NCBI GenBank assembly: GCA_023460995.1
Contig: JAEWOE010000006.1
Location: forward strand, 682,001 to 746,000
From: Bacillota bacterium
GTDB taxonomy: Bacteria; Bacillota_I; Bacilli_A; RF39; UBA660
Reading direction: 5' to 3'
DNA: 64,000 bases
The notes under the pieces are model-generated. The model did not search any database, was not told the DNA's origin, and worked only from the letters and a program-made list of their open reading frames with translations. Below, one piece after another: positions 42,848 through 51,407 of the stretch; the stretch's first letter is position 1, and the number at the start of each line of letters is the position of its first letter. The translations under genes were made by a program, and so were the position numbers.

Positions 42848-44344
42848 ATGGAAAAAACAAGTAGATATTTACTTAATTGTGACAATAATCCTGAAAAAAT
42901 AATAAAAGAACATTATTCTATTATTCCAGGAAATTCAAATGTAATGATCTCAGCCCCACATACTTATAGCCATGTACGCTCGGGCAAAAGAAAACCAAAG
43001 GATGCGGGTACTTTAACAATAGTAAAGCTTCTTAAAGAGCTCTCCCAGGTTCACGTTATTTATATTAATAAGGAAGTCAAATTTGATCCCAATTATAATT
43101 TAAATAACATTTATCAAAGAGAACTCATACAGTATATTAAGGAAAATAATATAGAATATTTAATAGATATACATGGTTCAAAAGCCGTAAGAACTTTTGA
43201 CATAGAAATAGGCACTAATTACTATAAAAATGTAAATGGTGATAAAGAACTTGTAAACAATGTAATAGGAATACTACATAAAAATAAAATAAAAAAAACA
43301 AGAATAGATAAGAGATTTAAAAGTAGCAAGGATACTGTTAGTAAGGTAATAAACACTGAAACAGGCATACAAACTCTTCAGTTTGAGATTAGTAGTCAAT
43401 ATCGTAAACTAAGAAACAATATGCAAAAACATGCTAGACTTATAAATTCTCTTTTGGATACTATTCGTTATTTAGAAAGAAGGAATAAAATGCTAGATAT
43501 AAATTATGAAGAAAAATATGATGATATTTTAGAAATTAAACCATCATATGGCTACAAGAGAGAACTAGGTATTATTGAATATAACCAAATCGGATTAGAA
43601 ATAGAAGTTTCAGTAAATTTTGACAGAAATAGTTATTCTTTTATAAGAAAAATGCTTTTAAAAGTAAAAGAGTTAATTGCTGACAATGGTTATTTTGTTA
43701 AAGATGGTACTATTTTAGGTGATTATTCTTTTGAAATAGTATTAGATCCAATGAAAATTGAAGATATTAATAGAATATATACTTCACTATTAGAGATAAT
43801 TGCTTTTTCTAATGGAGCAATTGAAATATCAAAAGAAAAGAAATGTGGCATCCATTTAAACTTTAATAAATTTGATGTAACAGATTTAAATATAGCTCAT
43901 AAAAGAGTAACTACTTTTGTAAGTGAAAATAGAAAATTCTTCGATGAAAATATGTATAAACAATTTAAATTTATTTGGGACTATGAAGAATATTTAAACT
44001 ATCAAAACGAGGTAGGCGATAAATACCTATGGATTAATTATTTAAAAAGCAAATTAGTAGAAGTTAGAAATATTAAAGCAAATATCAGTCCAAAAGACCT
44101 AGTAACGGTTTTATCAAGCGTTTTAGAGTGTCTATATTATGATAAAGAAGTAGAAGCAATAGATCATAGTACTTATTTAAGATTAGATAAAATATATGAT
44201 ACAGCATTTGATAAAAATAAAAATGAGAATGTATTTAAAAATCTTAAGGATAATGACTTTATAGTTATTAGTTTAAGAGATTCAAATGCAAATATAGTAA
44301 ATATACCAGATGAAATAATTGAGCAAATCAAGCGTTTAATATAA
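42848..44344 (+). CDS. Fusion of an N-formylglutamate amidohydrolase-like domain and a putative amidoligase domain
   Basis: 498 residues. Residues ~1-205: MISAPHTYSHVRSG, IDIHGSKAVR and LQFEISSQYRK resemble the metal-binding PH..., D-x-H-G and late Glu of N-formylglutamate amidohydrolase/M14-like zinc hydrolases. Residues ~220-480: IGLEIEVSVNF, VKDGTILGDYSFEIVLDPM and KKCGIHLNFNKF match the G-x-E-x-E, D-G-S-x...E-I-V-S and C-G-x-H-h-H blocks of the glutamine-synthetase-fold amidoligase family (PF12224). Such enzymes form peptide or amide bonds with ATP. A protein that could both make and hydrolyse an amide linkage is unusual. The Cys-rich coat-like gene downstream may be its target. RBS AGGAGGT. 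Confidence 0.65.
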   Translation: MEKTSRYLLNCDNNPEKIIKEHYSIIPGNSNVMISAPHTYSHVRSGKRKPKDAGTLTIVKLLKELSQVHVIYINKEVKFDPNYNLNNIYQRELIQYIKENNIEYLIDIHGSKAVRTFDIEIGTNYYKNVNGDKELVNNVIGILHKNKIKKTRIDKRFKSSKDTVSKVINTETGIQTLQFEISSQYRKLRNNMQKHARLINSLLDTIRYLERRNKMLDINYEEKYDDILEIKPSYGYKRELGIIEYNQIGLEIEVSVNFDRNSYSFIRKMLLKVKELIADNGYFVKDGTILGDYSFEIVLDPMKIEDINRIYTSLLEIIAFSNGAIEISKEKKCGIHLNFNKFDVTDLNIAHKRVTTFVSENRKFFDENMYKQFKFIWDYEEYLNYQNEVGDKYLWINYLKSKLVEVRNIKANISPKDLVTVLSSVLECLYYDKEVEAIDHSTYLRLDKIYDTAFDKNKNENVFKNLKDNDFIVISLRDSNANIVNIPDEIIEQIKRLI

Positions 44345-44427
44345 GTTATTTTGCTTTATAATAAGGCATATTACATACACCGCGATTGACCCCTTTCATA
44401 ATATAAAGTAGGTAAGGGGGATATAAG

Positions 44428-44742
44428 ATGTTTAACAAATGTTGCCAACCAAGAATGAATATGTGTTGTGAGCCAAGAATGAATATGTGTTGCGAACCAA
44501 GACAAAATATGTGTTGCGAGCAAAAAGTGTGTTGTGACCCTAAAGTACTTTATGATCCAGCAGTAACAAACTGTGTAGAAAAAGAGTTCTATCATGAAAT
44601 TCAACACGTAATACCAGTTCATACACACGTAGTAAATAAGCATATTTATAATCACACATATGCACCTGAATTTAGTTGTTCAGAGGAATGCCAAGTTATA
44701 AACAATGAATGTAATAGATGTAATAATTTTGCAAACAGATAA
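44428..44742 (+). CDS. CotD-like, Cys-Cys repeat protein
   Basis: 104 residues. The N-terminus has near-exact repeats of CCQPRMNM / CCEPRMNM / CCEPRQNM followed by CCEQKVCC. The middle, EIQHVIPVHTHVVNKHIYNHTYAPE, is read as a His-rich segment like that of spore coat CotD-type proteins (given here in parts: HVIPVHTH, NKHIYNHTY). The end has CSEECQVINNECNRCNN. 16 Cys in 104 residues suggest a cross-linked or metal-binding structural protein. No signal peptide, so it would be released or deposited from the inside. RBS AAGGGGG. Confidence 0.65.
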   Translation: MFNKCCQPRMNMCCEPRMNMCCEPRQNMCCEQKVCCDPKVLYDPAVTNCVEKEFYHEIQHVIPVHTHVVNKHIYNHTYAPEFSCSEECQVINNECNRCNNFANR

Positions 44743-44760
44743 TTAATTATCTGTTTTTCT
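44733..44760 (+). terminator. Intrinsic terminator overlapping the stop
   Basis: AACAGATAATT/AATTATCTGTT palindrome with T tail. Confidence 0.8.
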
Positions 44761-44792
44761 TTTGGTATGTTATAATTATAGTAGGTGATTAA

Positions 44793-45215
44793 ATGGAAAA
44801 AAGAGTAGCGGCAAGGGCTATTATATTTGATGATGATAATTTAGTTTTAATGTTCAGAAGACGTAAAAAAGATGATGGTACTTATATAGAATACTATTCA
44901 CTTCCAGGTGGCGGAAAAGAACCTAACGAATCTTTATATGATACTGCTATAAGAGAAGTATATGAAGAGTTTAATTTAAAAGTTATTGTTCTTGGTTATG
45001 TTGGAGTAGTGGAAGATGAAAAGAGTATTCAGCATTTTTATCATTGTGAAAAATTAAGTGGTGATATAAAACTAAATGGTGAGGAAAAAGAAAGAAACTG
45101 TAAAGAAAACTATTATGAACCAATGTTAATTCCTACCAATAAAATACCACATATTAATTTAATGTATCAAGATTTAATTGACAAAGCTTTTAAAAATGAG
45201 TATTTAAACGATTAA
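44793..45215 (+). CDS. NUDIX hydrolase
   Basis: 140 residues with an intact Nudix box: GGGKEPNESLYDTAIREVYEE in two parts (GGGKEPNE and REVYEEFNL). It hydrolyses a nucleoside diphosphate linked to another group; the substrate cannot be told. Short, single domain, cytoplasmic. Preceded by TATAAT and TAGGTGATTAA (compact leader). Its terminator overlaps the stop region; the DacA-like gene follows 42 bases later with its own box. Confidence 0.9.
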   Translation: MEKRVAARAIIFDDDNLVLMFRRRKKDDGTYIEYYSLPGGGKEPNESLYDTAIREVYEEFNLKVIVLGYVGVVEDEKSIQHFYHCEKLSGDIKLNGEEKERNCKENYYEPMLIPTNKIPHINLMYQDLIDKAFKNEYLND

Positions 45216-45229
45216 ATATTCATTTTTTT
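45195..45229 (+). terminator. Intrinsic terminator overlapping the NUDIX 3' end
   Basis: AATGAGTATTT/AAATATTCATT hairpin followed by 7 T. Confidence 0.6.
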
Positions 45230-45257
45230 ATGTTATACTTTAAAAGTAGGTGATTTT

Positions 45258-46475
45258 ATGAAAAAGATAATATTTGCATTATTTGTTATGTTTATTATGA
45301 TAATGCATGGTAATGCTTTAGAATTAAATAGTAAGTATGCCGTATTGTATAATTTAAATGAAGAAAAAATACTTTATGAAAAAAATAAGGATCAGCAGGT
45401 TAGTATAGCGAGTTTAACAAAAATAATGACTGCATTAGTTGCTATTGATAGTATTAAGGATTTTGAAGAAGAAGTAACTATAACTAAAGATATGCTTAGA
45501 TATCTAGATGATTATAATGCTTATGTAATAGGTCTTAAAGTTAATCAAAAAGTTACATATAATGATTTATTATATGGAACACTTCTTCCAAGTGGTGCGG
45601 ACTGCGCTAGAGCACTTGCTATAAGTATAGCTGGTTCAGAAGAAGAGTTTGTTAAATTAATGAATGACAAAGCTAAAGAACTAGGTTTAGATAATACATA
45701 TTATAAAAATTGTATTGGTTTAGATCAAAAGAATCAATATTCTACAGCTAATGAAGTGGCTAAGTTACTACTTATAGCCCTTAAAAATAAGAAATTTGAA
45801 GAAGTATTTACAACGAAATCTTATACTTTAAGTAATAAATCAATGACTATTTATAGTAGTTTAGTATCAAACGCTAAGACATATGGTTTAGATATAAGTT
45901 ATTTTAAAGGGGCAAAAACAGGGTATACTCTGGATGCGGGTAAATGTCTTGCTTCAGTAGCGCTGGATAGTGAAAATAATATTGAGTATTTACTTGTTAC
46001 TATTTATGCCCCAACTGATAATTCTAAAGCTTATAATATTGAAGATGCTATAGAAACATATGACTATTATTTTGAAAACTACAAGTATCATAATCTTATT
46101 GATAAAGGTGATGTTATTTTAACACTACCGGCTAAGTATGGAAAAGTTAAGGAAGTAGCTATTAAGGCAGAAGAAGATATCAAATATTATTTAGATAATA
46201 CTTTTAATAAAGAAAAAGTTACTTTAAAATATACTGGTGTAGATATTATAAAAACCGGTATGAATGCTGGAGATAAACTTGGTAGTATAGATATTATATA
46301 TGATGGTGAAGTATTAAAAACTGTTGATGTTTTATTGCAAGAAAAAGTGGAATTCTCAGTAGGAGCATTCTTAAAAGAAAATATATTAGGGGTATTAATA
46401 TTTATAGCCGGCATTATATTTCTTACATATATTTCTGTTATTAAAAAGAAAAAGAAAAAAAGAAGAAAAAGGTAA
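45258..46475 (+). CDS. dacA: D-alanyl-D-alanine carboxypeptidase (DacA/PBP5 type)
   Basis: 405 residues. A signal peptide (IIFALFVMFIMIMHGNA) is followed by the penicillin-binding domain with SIASLTKIMTA (SxxK), SGADCA (SxN position, with Ala-Asp in place of Gly-Asn) and KGAKTGYT (KTG). A C-terminal domain and a final membrane anchor (VLIFIAGIIFLTYIS) with a run of Lys/Arg end it. It trims the terminal D-Ala of peptidoglycan stem peptides. The anchor is a membrane helix, unlike the amphipathic tail of PBP5. Two VanY-type carboxypeptidases lie convergent to it. Confidence 0.9.
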   Translation: MKKIIFALFVMFIMIMHGNALELNSKYAVLYNLNEEKILYEKNKDQQVSIASLTKIMTALVAIDSIKDFEEEVTITKDMLRYLDDYNAYVIGLKVNQKVTYNDLLYGTLLPSGADCARALAISIAGSEEEFVKLMNDKAKELGLDNTYYKNCIGLDQKNQYSTANEVAKLLLIALKNKKFEEVFTTKSYTLSNKSMTIYSSLVSNAKTYGLDISYFKGAKTGYTLDAGKCLASVALDSENNIEYLLVTIYAPTDNSKAYNIEDAIETYDYYFENYKYHNLIDKGDVILTLPAKYGKVKEVAIKAEEDIKYYLDNTFNKEKVTLKYTGVDIIKTGMNAGDKLGSIDIIYDGEVLKTVDVLLQEKVEFSVGAFLKENILGVLIFIAGIIFLTYISVIKKKKKKRRKR

Positions 46476-46490
46476 TTTTTCTTCTTTTTA
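46458..46490. terminator. Convergent bidirectional terminator
   Basis: AAGAAGAAAAA/TTTTTCTTCTT hairpin overlapping the end of dacA, just before the convergent VanY-like stop. Confidence 0.75.
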
Positions 46491-46491
46491 T

Positions 46492-47580
46492 TTATTTTTT
46501 AAGTACATAGTAAGCATAGTATTCATCAAAAGTAATCTTTTCATCATAAATAACTTTTGCGACATCAATACCTACATATCGATAATGCCATGGTTCATAT
46601 CCATATCCTGTTTGTAATGTACTATTTTCAGGGTATCTTAATATAAATCCATATTTATAACTATTTTCTTTCATCCAGCTAAATTCTTCAGTTCCTTCAA
46701 AATCTCCTAAAGCTTTATTAGTACTAGTAAGAACATCTAGTGCTAGACCAGTTTGATGTTCTGAATGACCAGCTCTTGCTGACCATCTATCTGTCCAAGC
46801 TAATCCATCTTGTAGTACATAAGAACTATATATTGAGGCTTGCGTATTATAACTACGATAAGCTGACTGACTTAATATACTAAGTCCTTTTTCTTTAGCA
46901 GCATCACTTAATTTTTTAAATGCTTCATGTGCTTCGCTATTTAGTTGTGCTCCAGCAACTCTAGTGTAGTTACTATCTATAGTTACTAAATCATAACTGA
47001 AGTTTTCATCCAAATTATAATATTTATTGGCAATCATAAGTAGTCCAAGACTTGTATCACTTTTAGTAATATTAGTATAATAATCATAATCTAAGTTGCA
47101 GTTTACATTAGTAACTACCTGTGTAAGAGTTAGTTTAGGATAATCCTTAATATAACTTATGTATCTATCTAGTCTTGCCTTTATAAAATATTTTTGTTTG
47201 ATTAGAGTTTTAAGCATATCGCTATATTCATAGTCAATATCATTATTTACTAAATAAATAATGTCATCAATACTAGCATCAGGATTATCATCCATATAAG
47301 CATAATATGCATCTAAGTTTTCTAAAACAAAATCTTTATTATTAATAAATTTGATGAAATTCTCATCATAAGGATTATTAAGGGCATATTCAAGATAATC
47401 ATCATTGTCTTTGATTAAACTTACTTCAGAAGTAGTATAACCTAAATTCTCTAATTTTTGGGTATTACCCATTTCATTTAATTTTCCATTTTTCATAATA
47501 AAATATATGAAAGTTCCAACTAAAATAATACCAATAAATAGAATTGGTGCTTTTCTCATCCGTGCTCTCTTTTTTTTCAT
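46492..47580 (-). CDS. VanY-type D,D-carboxypeptidase (M15B), paralogue 1
   Basis: 362 residues. One N-terminal membrane anchor (ILFIGIILVGTFIYFIM) and a ~150-residue linker with repeated YxxYxxDxP-type units precede the LAS-type peptidase: SAYRSYNTQ, ARAGHSEHQTGLALDV (zinc His and Asp), then YEPWHYRYVG (catalytic Glu and zinc His). It cleaves D-Ala or a stem peptide outside the cell. It starts one base after the stop of its paralogue, with GGAGAG as ribosome site; translational coupling is likely. Confidence 0.88.
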   Translation of the reverse strand: MKKKRARMRKAPILFIGIILVGTFIYFIMKNGKLNEMGNTQKLENLGYTTSEVSLIKDNDDYLEYALNNPYDENFIKFINNKDFVLENLDAYYAYMDDNPDASIDDIIYLVNNDIDYEYSDMLKTLIKQKYFIKARLDRYISYIKDYPKLTLTQVVTNVNCNLDYDYYTNITKSDTSLGLLMIANKYYNLDENFSYDLVTIDSNYTRVAGAQLNSEAHEAFKKLSDAAKEKGLSILSQSAYRSYNTQASIYSSYVLQDGLAWTDRWSARAGHSEHQTGLALDVLTSTNKALGDFEGTEEFSWMKENSYKYGFILRYPENSTLQTGYGYEPWHYRYVGIDVAKVIYDEKITFDEYYAYYVLKK

Positions 47581-47581
47581 T

Positions 47582-48598
47582 CTACTCTCCATCTATATAA
47601 TAAGCATAATACTCATCAAATGTAATATCTTCATCGTGTATTTTTTCAGCAACATCTTTGCCTACATATCTATAATGCCATGATTCATAGTTATATCCAG
47701 TTAAATACTCTTTTCCTTCAGGATATCTTAATATAAATCCATACTTATAAGCGTTATCCATAAGCCATGTGAACTCTTTTGTTTCAGCAAAATTATCTGT
47801 TGTACTATTTAAAGTACTAATATCTATTGATAATCCAGTTTGGTGTTCAGAATGACCGGCTCTAGCTGCATAGCTATCAGCATATTCTGTTCCTTTACTG
47901 TTTTTATAAGAAGCATAAATATTTTTTTGATAAGAGTAAGTTCTATAAGTAGAGTTTGCTACTAGTTTTAAACTTTCTTTAGAAGCATTTATAGCCATTG
48001 CTTTAAATGCATTATATACTTCTTCTTTAATTTGTTTGCCATTAAAAGCATACTGAATACTCATATCAACTAAATCTTCAACTTCATAATCCTCAGTTAA
48101 ATAATTAAATTTATTAACAAGCATTAATATTCCTTTAGTAGTATCTGTTTCTACCGCATCTTCATACCACTCTTTATCAGCACCGACATTTATAATAGAT
48201 ATAACATCATTAATATCTTTATCACTATTATCAGCCTTATATTCTAAATATTTATTTAAGTTCTTTTCCAAATAATATTTAGAAGTCATAACATCAAAGA
48301 TATATTCATTATAATCTCTTTTTAGTAATTCATCTTTCATATCATCATTTTTTAATATAGTAGTAACTTGATTCTCGCTATATCCTTTTTTACCAAGTAG
48401 GTACTTATCACTAGTTACATGTTTATAATAAAAGTAACCTGCTAGAGCAATAAGCATAAGAATAATTAAAACAATAAATAGTTTAAGCATGTTCTTTTTT
48501 ACTTTGTATTTCTTTTTAGCAACTACATTTTTATTATCTTTTACTTCTACTACTTCTTCATCGTTACTATCAATATCGATCTCTTTTTCCTTTTCCAT
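47582..48598 (-). CDS. VanY-type D,D-carboxypeptidase (M15B), paralogue 2
   Basis: 338 residues. An acidic cytoplasmic N-terminus (~45 residues), a membrane anchor (LFIVLIILMLIALAGYFYY), a linker, and the peptidase with NSTYRTYSYQ, ARAGHSEHQTGLSIDI and YESWHYRYVG. It is the upstream and first gene of a tandem pair. Start at 48598 follows AGGTGATAAT; 15 codons earlier an in-frame ATG lies on the promoter. Both copies keep all zinc ligands, so both should be active. Same substrate class as DacA nearby. Confidence 0.88.
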   Translation of the reverse strand: MEKEKEIDIDSNDEEVVEVKDNKNVVAKKKYKVKKNMLKLFIVLIILMLIALAGYFYYKHVTSDKYLLGKKGYSENQVTTILKNDDMKDELLKRDYNEYIFDVMTSKYYLEKNLNKYLEYKADNSDKDINDVISIINVGADKEWYEDAVETDTTKGILMLVNKFNYLTEDYEVEDLVDMSIQYAFNGKQIKEEVYNAFKAMAINASKESLKLVANSTYRTYSYQKNIYASYKNSKGTEYADSYAARAGHSEHQTGLSIDISTLNSTTDNFAETKEFTWLMDNAYKYGFILRYPEGKEYLTGYNYESWHYRYVGKDVAEKIHDEDITFDEYYAYYIDGE

Positions 48599-48614
48599 AT
48601 TATCACCTAGTATA

Positions 48615-48643
48615 ATTATACCCTTATATATAATTAAAAACAA
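48615..48643 (-). promoter_or_regulatory. Promoter of the VanY pair
   Basis: On the - strand TTGTTT, 17-base spacer, TATAAT; transcription begins within a few bases of the ribosome site. Confidence 0.65.
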
Positions 48644-48692
48644 GTTTTCATCTGTTTAATTTTATGTTAATATATACGTAGGAAGTGGTAGT

Positions 48693-48932
48693 ATGTATTC
48701 TCATGAAATTGAAAACTATTTAAAAATAAGAAATTATTTGTTAAAAACTCCGGAAGAAATATTAGAGGTGACAGATGTTAAAAAAAGTCCTCAAATAAAC
48801 TGGATTAAATTCCATAATGGTGAAAATAATTATGAAATGACAACATCTGACAATTTTTATTTCAAATTTCATGTTCTTACAATAGAGGAGTATGCTTTAG
48901 AGTGTCAAAAGACAAAGAGACTAATTAAGTGA
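48693..48932 (+). CDS. Small hypothetical protein
   Basis: 79 residues with no membrane segment and no recognised family. Preceded by TAGGAAGTGG and an AT-rich promoter region shared with the divergent VanY pair, and followed by a strong terminator. Aromatic and charged residues alternate (NWIKFHNGENNYEMT), suggesting a small beta-rich domain. It may be an independent regulator or housekeeping protein; nothing more can be said. Confidence 0.5.
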   Translation: MYSHEIENYLKIRNYLLKTPEEILEVTDVKKSPQINWIKFHNGENNYEMTTSDNFYFKFHVLTIEEYALECQKTKRLIK

Positions 48933-48942
48933 ATATTAGGTG

Positions 48943-48980
48943 AAAACACACATTTTTTTTGTAAAAGTGTGTGTTTTTTT
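48943..48980 (+). terminator. Intrinsic terminator
   Basis: AAAACACACA pairs with TGTGTGTTTT, followed by a T run. Confidence 0.85.
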
Positions 48981-49081
48981 GTCAATAGATGTAAATTAGT
49001 TGTCCATAAATGTTCTTTATACTTGAAAACGATTTTTACTTATAGTAGCATGTACTTAGATGGAAAAGGTGGATAGAATAT

Positions 49082-50641
49082 ATGAAATCAAAGGGTTTCA
49101 CATTAATTGAACTTCTAGCAGTAATTTTAATATTAGGTATAATTGCTTTAATTGCAATACCAACAGTAAGTAAAATCACAAGAAGCGCTAAAAAAAGTGC
49201 TTTTGAAACGACAGTGACAAATTTAGTCGATTCTATAGAAGATAACTGTTTAATGGAACAACTTGAATCTGATCATATAACAAGTACATATACACTAACT
49301 AATGGAGTAGTTTCTCCAACTTTAAATCTTAAAGGGAAACTACCAAAAAGTGGAACTATAACAGTAAATGATAACTGTAGAGTTTCATTTAATGATTTAA
49401 CAGATGGAGATTTTACAGCAAGTAAAGAAGTGGTAGATGATAAAATAGAAGTTGTTGAGGGAGTAATAAGTATTCCTGATACTTATGAAGATACTCTTCT
49501 TAACGGTGCTGCTCCAGAATTAAGTGCGGGCATGATTCCTATTTCTTGGGATGGTAGTAAATGGATTAAAGCAGATACAAATGAAAAATGGTATGATTAT
49601 ATTACTAAAAAATGGGCTAATGTTGTATTAGTTAATGATGCATCAAGAAGTACATATCAAAATGCTAATCCTGGAGTAACAATAAATGAAGCTGATGTTT
49701 TAGCTTATTTAGTATGGGTACCTAGGTATAAATATAAATTATTTAATGTTGAGTCTGCCGAAGTGCCAGTTCAAACTATTGAAGTAGTTTTTGAAAACAA
49801 TGGTACTACAAAATCAAACGGTAGTACAAATGGTACATGGTTAACTCATCCAGCTTTCACATTTGGAGCAGAAGAATTAAATGGTATATGGGTTGGTAAA
49901 TTTGAAATGACCGGCACTGCCGCATCACCTACAGTTAAACCAGGCTTGACATCATTAAGAAACCAAAATATGAAATCACAGTTTGATATTATGCAAAAAT
50001 TTAGTAATACAACTACTTATGGATTAACTAGTGCTAATGACGCACATATTATGAAAAATATGGAGTGGGGAGCAGTTGCATATTTAACGCAGTCAGTATA
50101 TGGCAAGAATGATGAAATATGGATGAATCCAAGTAGTAACTTTATCACAGGTTGTGCTGGAGCAAATGTATATGTTGCTGGAGTATCAGGGTGTCCATTC
50201 GCATATACAACTAGTAATGGTCAGCAGGCGAGTACAACTGGAAATATATACGGTATATATGATATGTCTGGAGGATCATGGGAACTTGTAATGGGAGCTA
50301 TGTATAATAGTGGTAATACAACTATTAAACTAGCTAGTTCAGGTTTCACACAAGCAACTATTGATAGTGCTGCTATGTCCAAATATCTTGATAAATATAA
50401 TTATAGTACAGAATATACAGGGCAAGCCTCATATGCAAGAAGACATCTAGGAGATGCAATTGGAGAAACAATAGGTTGGTATGATGATTTCAATGCTTTT
50501 GTTTATTCCTCTTATCCATGGCTTGGTCGTGGTGGTGGCCCATCAATTTCTAATTGGTGTGGTGCTTTCCATTTCGATAATACACCGGGTGTAGCTGATA
50601 GTAATAGTTCTTCAAGATTAACAATGATAGGTGCTCAATAA
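49082..50641 (+). CDS. Pilin-like protein with formylglycine-enzyme-like C-terminus (copy 5)
   Basis: 519 residues. Five-residue leader MKSKG before FTLIELLAV and the pilin helix; a short shared region (TYTLTNGVVSPTLNLKG). The remaining ~370 residues differ from the other copies: WVPRYKYKLF, GIWVGKFEMTG, MKNMEWGAVAYLT, IYGIYDMSGGSWELVMG and a C-terminal PWLGRGGGPSISNWCGAFHF stretch. This follows the SUMF1/FGE-type C-type-lectin fold seen in many surface and phage-tail adhesins. The FGE catalytic cysteine pair is not evident, so binding is more likely than catalysis. RBS AAAAGGTGG. Confidence 0.78.
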   Translation: MKSKGFTLIELLAVILILGIIALIAIPTVSKITRSAKKSAFETTVTNLVDSIEDNCLMEQLESDHITSTYTLTNGVVSPTLNLKGKLPKSGTITVNDNCRVSFNDLTDGDFTASKEVVDDKIEVVEGVISIPDTYEDTLLNGAAPELSAGMIPISWDGSKWIKADTNEKWYDYITKKWANVVLVNDASRSTYQNANPGVTINEADVLAYLVWVPRYKYKLFNVESAEVPVQTIEVVFENNGTTKSNGSTNGTWLTHPAFTFGAEELNGIWVGKFEMTGTAASPTVKPGLTSLRNQNMKSQFDIMQKFSNTTTYGLTSANDAHIMKNMEWGAVAYLTQSVYGKNDEIWMNPSSNFITGCAGANVYVAGVSGCPFAYTTSNGQQASTTGNIYGIYDMSGGSWELVMGAMYNSGNTTIKLASSGFTQATIDSAAMSKYLDKYNYSTEYTGQASYARRHLGDAIGETIGWYDDFNAFVYSSYPWLGRGGGPSISNWCGAFHFDNTPGVADSNSSSRLTMIGAQ

Positions 50642-50681
50642 ATAAAAAGTAAATAATTCTATAAAATATATAAAAAAATAA

Positions 50682-50712
50682 CAAAAGGGGGTAAAATTAC
50701 TATTCCCTTTTG
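50682..50712 (+). terminator. Probable terminator
   Basis: CAAAAGGG...CCCTTTTG stem after copy 5. Confidence 0.55.
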
Positions 50713-50757
50713 CTATTTTAAATGCCTATAATACTAAGCATATATTCTTATTATATT

Positions 50758-51042
50758 TTAACGTAGTCTTTTATTGTATTTCTTCTTTTTATGTTTGTAA
50801 TATTTAACTATTAATATATCTATATATAATAGTAAAACTAAATCTATAATTGTTCCAATATAAACAATCATATTTTGTTTAGAAGTATAAATATAAATGG
50901 TCCAACTAACAACAGCTATTAGCTGGAGTAATAACATGCAAAGACTATAGTCGTTACTCGATTTACTTTTTAATAATTTTATAATTTGTGGTACTATTTG
51001 TATATAACTAAAAACATAATATATTGTACAAAAAACTGTCAT
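50758..51042 (-). CDS. SemiSWEET/PQ-loop membrane protein
   Basis: 94 residues, three membrane helices, the size of a half-SWEET transporter. The first helix ends in the PQ-loop signature YIQIVPQIIKLLKSKSSNDYS in two parts (QIVPQI and KSKSSNDYS), the second is AVVSWTIYIYT, the third VLLLYIDILIV. SemiSWEETs dimerise to carry sugars across the membrane; the substrate here is unknown. Start at 51042 follows AGGTGT and a TATACT box; ATG 51078 would precede that box. It sits alone, opposed to the pilin-like genes on both sides. Confidence 0.8.
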   Translation of the reverse strand: MTVFCTIYYVFSYIQIVPQIIKLLKSKSSNDYSLCMLLLQLIAVVSWTIYIYTSKQNMIVYIGTIIDLVLLLYIDILIVKYYKHKKKKYNKRLR

Positions 51043-51407
51043 AATACACCTATATAATTGCTTATATAAGTATAACATAAATTATCATAAATTTATTATA
51101 TCCATAAAATACTTTACAGTAAGAAATAATAGGTTACTATTATAAGTGGCTAAAAGCAATATATTAATATTTCACAATTTGATAATATATTTAAGTAAAT
51201 AAAACAAAATATTAGTATTTTTATTTACCTATTTCATACTTAGTGTTTTAAAAGAGTATTTATTTTTTAAAATCCAATTCTTTATAAAAAATCAACTAGT
51301 AGAAATACTAATTTTTTTATTCGTAATATTATTGCAAAAAATATCAAAATTTAGTATCATTTTAATAGATAATCGAGACATTAGTTGATCAAGAAGGAGT
51401 AAGAAGT
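51043..51407. other. Gene-free AT-rich intergenic region
   Basis: 365 bases without a credible ORF. It holds the - strand promoter of the PQ-loop gene at its left end, a 10-bp inverted repeat (GTAAATAAAA 51195-51204 / TTTTATTTAC 51219-51228) and the promoter of copy 6 near its right end. Confidence 0.5.
51332..51360 (+). promoter_or_regulatory. Promoter of pilin-like copy 6
   Basis: TTGCAA (51332-51337), 17 bases, TATCAT (51355-51360); unlike the TTTACT promoters of copies 2-4. Confidence 0.55.

Noticed and set aside
44371..44655. A 94-residue reading frame on the - strand with repeated THIHSW units
   Set aside because: It is the antisense image of the Cys-Cys repeat gene at 44428, has no ribosome site, and the + strand gene is clearly real.
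51043..51407. Possible CRISPR or small repeat array in the AT-rich gap
   Set aside because: Only one inverted repeat and no regularly spaced repeats are present.
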